Origin: SAR324 cluster bacterium
GTDB taxonomy: Bacteria > SAR324 > JACQKK01
Assembly (NCBI GenBank): GCA_027296185.1
Contig: JAPUJL010000133.1
Span: 1-6,875 of the forward strand
DNA: 6,875 bases
Direction: 5' to 3'
Shown: one piece after another, positions 6,494 through 6,875 of the stretch
How positions within the stretch are numbered: position 1 is the stretch's first letter
Layout: the number at the start of each line of letters is the position of its first letter
Position numbers and translations under genes: made by a program
Notes under the pieces: model-generated
Seen by the model: only the letters and a program-made list of their open reading frames with translations
Database searches by the model: none
Told to the model about the DNA's origin: nothing

Positions 6494-6495
6494 CC
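6478..6495. promoter_or_regulatory. Imperfect inverted repeat, possible operator
   Basis: GGTTAA (6478-6483) and TCAACC (6490-6495) are inverted arms with one mismatch and a 6-base spacer. They overlap the proposed -35 box of the VOC gene in a spacer between divergent genes, where a repressor site would be expected. An 18-bp partial dyad can arise by chance. Confidence 0.22.
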
Positions 6496-6536
6496 CCACC
6501 GGCCGAATTTTCTCGCGAAGCCGCGGTGCGCCCTAC

Positions 6537-6541
6537 GGAGG
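6537..6541 (+). promoter_or_regulatory. Shine-Dalgarno site of the membrane-protein gene
   Basis: GGAGG lies eight bases before the ATG at 6550. It is the main support that this partial frame is a real gene. Confidence 0.7.
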
Positions 6542-6549
6542 CGCGGCCG

Positions 6550-6875
6550 ATGAAGCTTCCGCTCCGCTGGGGGCTTCTGCTGCTGCTTGGCATCTGGGCG
6601 CTCCATTCCTACGCGGAGTCGGACGCCCATCGCATGGTGCTGCTGGTCGTGGGCATGGGCGTTGCCCTGTGGACGGCCTTCAGCCTTAAGATCCCCCCGC
6701 GCAAGCCGGGCGACGTGCCCTCCCTCTGGCCGCAACGGCCAGGGGATGGAGAATCGGAGGACCCACAGAATCGAGAGGCGGGCCGCGGCGACGGCGGCGG
6801 AGGCGGCCAAAGCGCAGCCCCACATGGAGACGGGGACACCGAGCCCGCCGCACCGGACCATAGGCGACCCGGACC
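6550..6875 (+). CDS. Small membrane protein of unknown function (partial, runs off the window)
   Basis: From ATG 6550 the frame has no stop through 108 codons and two further bases, so the gene is cut by the window edge. It starts MKLPLRWGLLLLLGIWALHS, with two predicted membrane helices at about residues 7-22 and 29-46 separated by a short loop (AESDAHR). After KIPPRKPGD the chain is polar and low in complexity, rich in Gly, Asp, Glu and Pro, with five consecutive Gly at about 82-86. The first helix could instead be an uncleaved signal. Codon use favours G/C at third positions over the membrane part and is looser in the tail. I do not recognise a family. A GGAGG ribosome site and the divergent arrangement with the VOC gene support it. 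The opposite-strand open frames over this region lack such support. Confidence 0.65.
   Translation, partial: MKLPLRWGLLLLLGIWALHSYAESDAHRMVLLVVGMGVALWTAFSLKIPPRKPGDVPSLWPQRPGDGESEDPQNREAGRGDGGGGGQSAAPHGDGDTEPAAPDHRRPG

Noticed and set aside
6490..6861. - strand frames in the last 400 bases
   Set aside because: No ribosome site and no domain; the + strand frame from 6550 has GGAGG and two good membrane helices.
1..6875. CRISPR arrays, tRNA or rRNA genes, transposase or phage genes
   Set aside because: No regularly spaced repeats, no conserved RNA gene sequence and no recombinase or phage motifs were seen.

Overview
The window is high-GC DNA with dense coding and short gaps, most consistent with a Gram-negative proteobacterium. 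The support is a lipoprotein adaptor plus RND pump pair that spans a two-membrane envelope, a ComF-family protein, and a HCERSEA-type dispersed repeat. A gammaproteobacterium is my guess but is not proven by the sequence.

Positions 1-4490 look like one transcription unit on the + strand. It holds the last 18 codons of an unrecognised gene, a periplasmic lipoprotein adaptor (79-1263) and an RND-superfamily inner-membrane pump (1260-4490). Adaptor and pump overlap by 4 bases (ATGA). Together they should form a proton-driven exporter that still needs an outer-membrane TolC-like channel, which is not encoded here. The pump has Asp-Asn in TM4 and Asn-Asn in TM10, where AcrB has Asp-Asp and Lys-Asn.

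Positions 4491-4730 carry no gene. They contain hairpins and a 94-bp dispersed repeat with imperfect terminal inverted repeats, between the convergent ends of the pump gene and a small TfoX N-terminal-domain gene (4731-5060, - strand). Divergent from that gene is a ComF-family gene (5140-6009, + strand; an alternative ATG lies at 5059). It has four CxxC pairs, a phosphoribosyltransferase motif and an unusual Gly/Asn-rich insert. Both TfoX and ComF are names from natural competence, but neither protein proves competence here.

ComF converges on a small VOC/glyoxalase-fold gene (6036-6419, - strand). A 130-bp divergent spacer follows, with a plausible promoter and an inverted repeat. A membrane protein of unknown function then begins at 6550 and runs off the window. 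No RNA genes, CRISPR arrays, transposase genes or phage genes were seen. Most of the window is ordinary housekeeping or transport content; the odd points are the repeat, the ComF insert and the pump's proton-relay residues.
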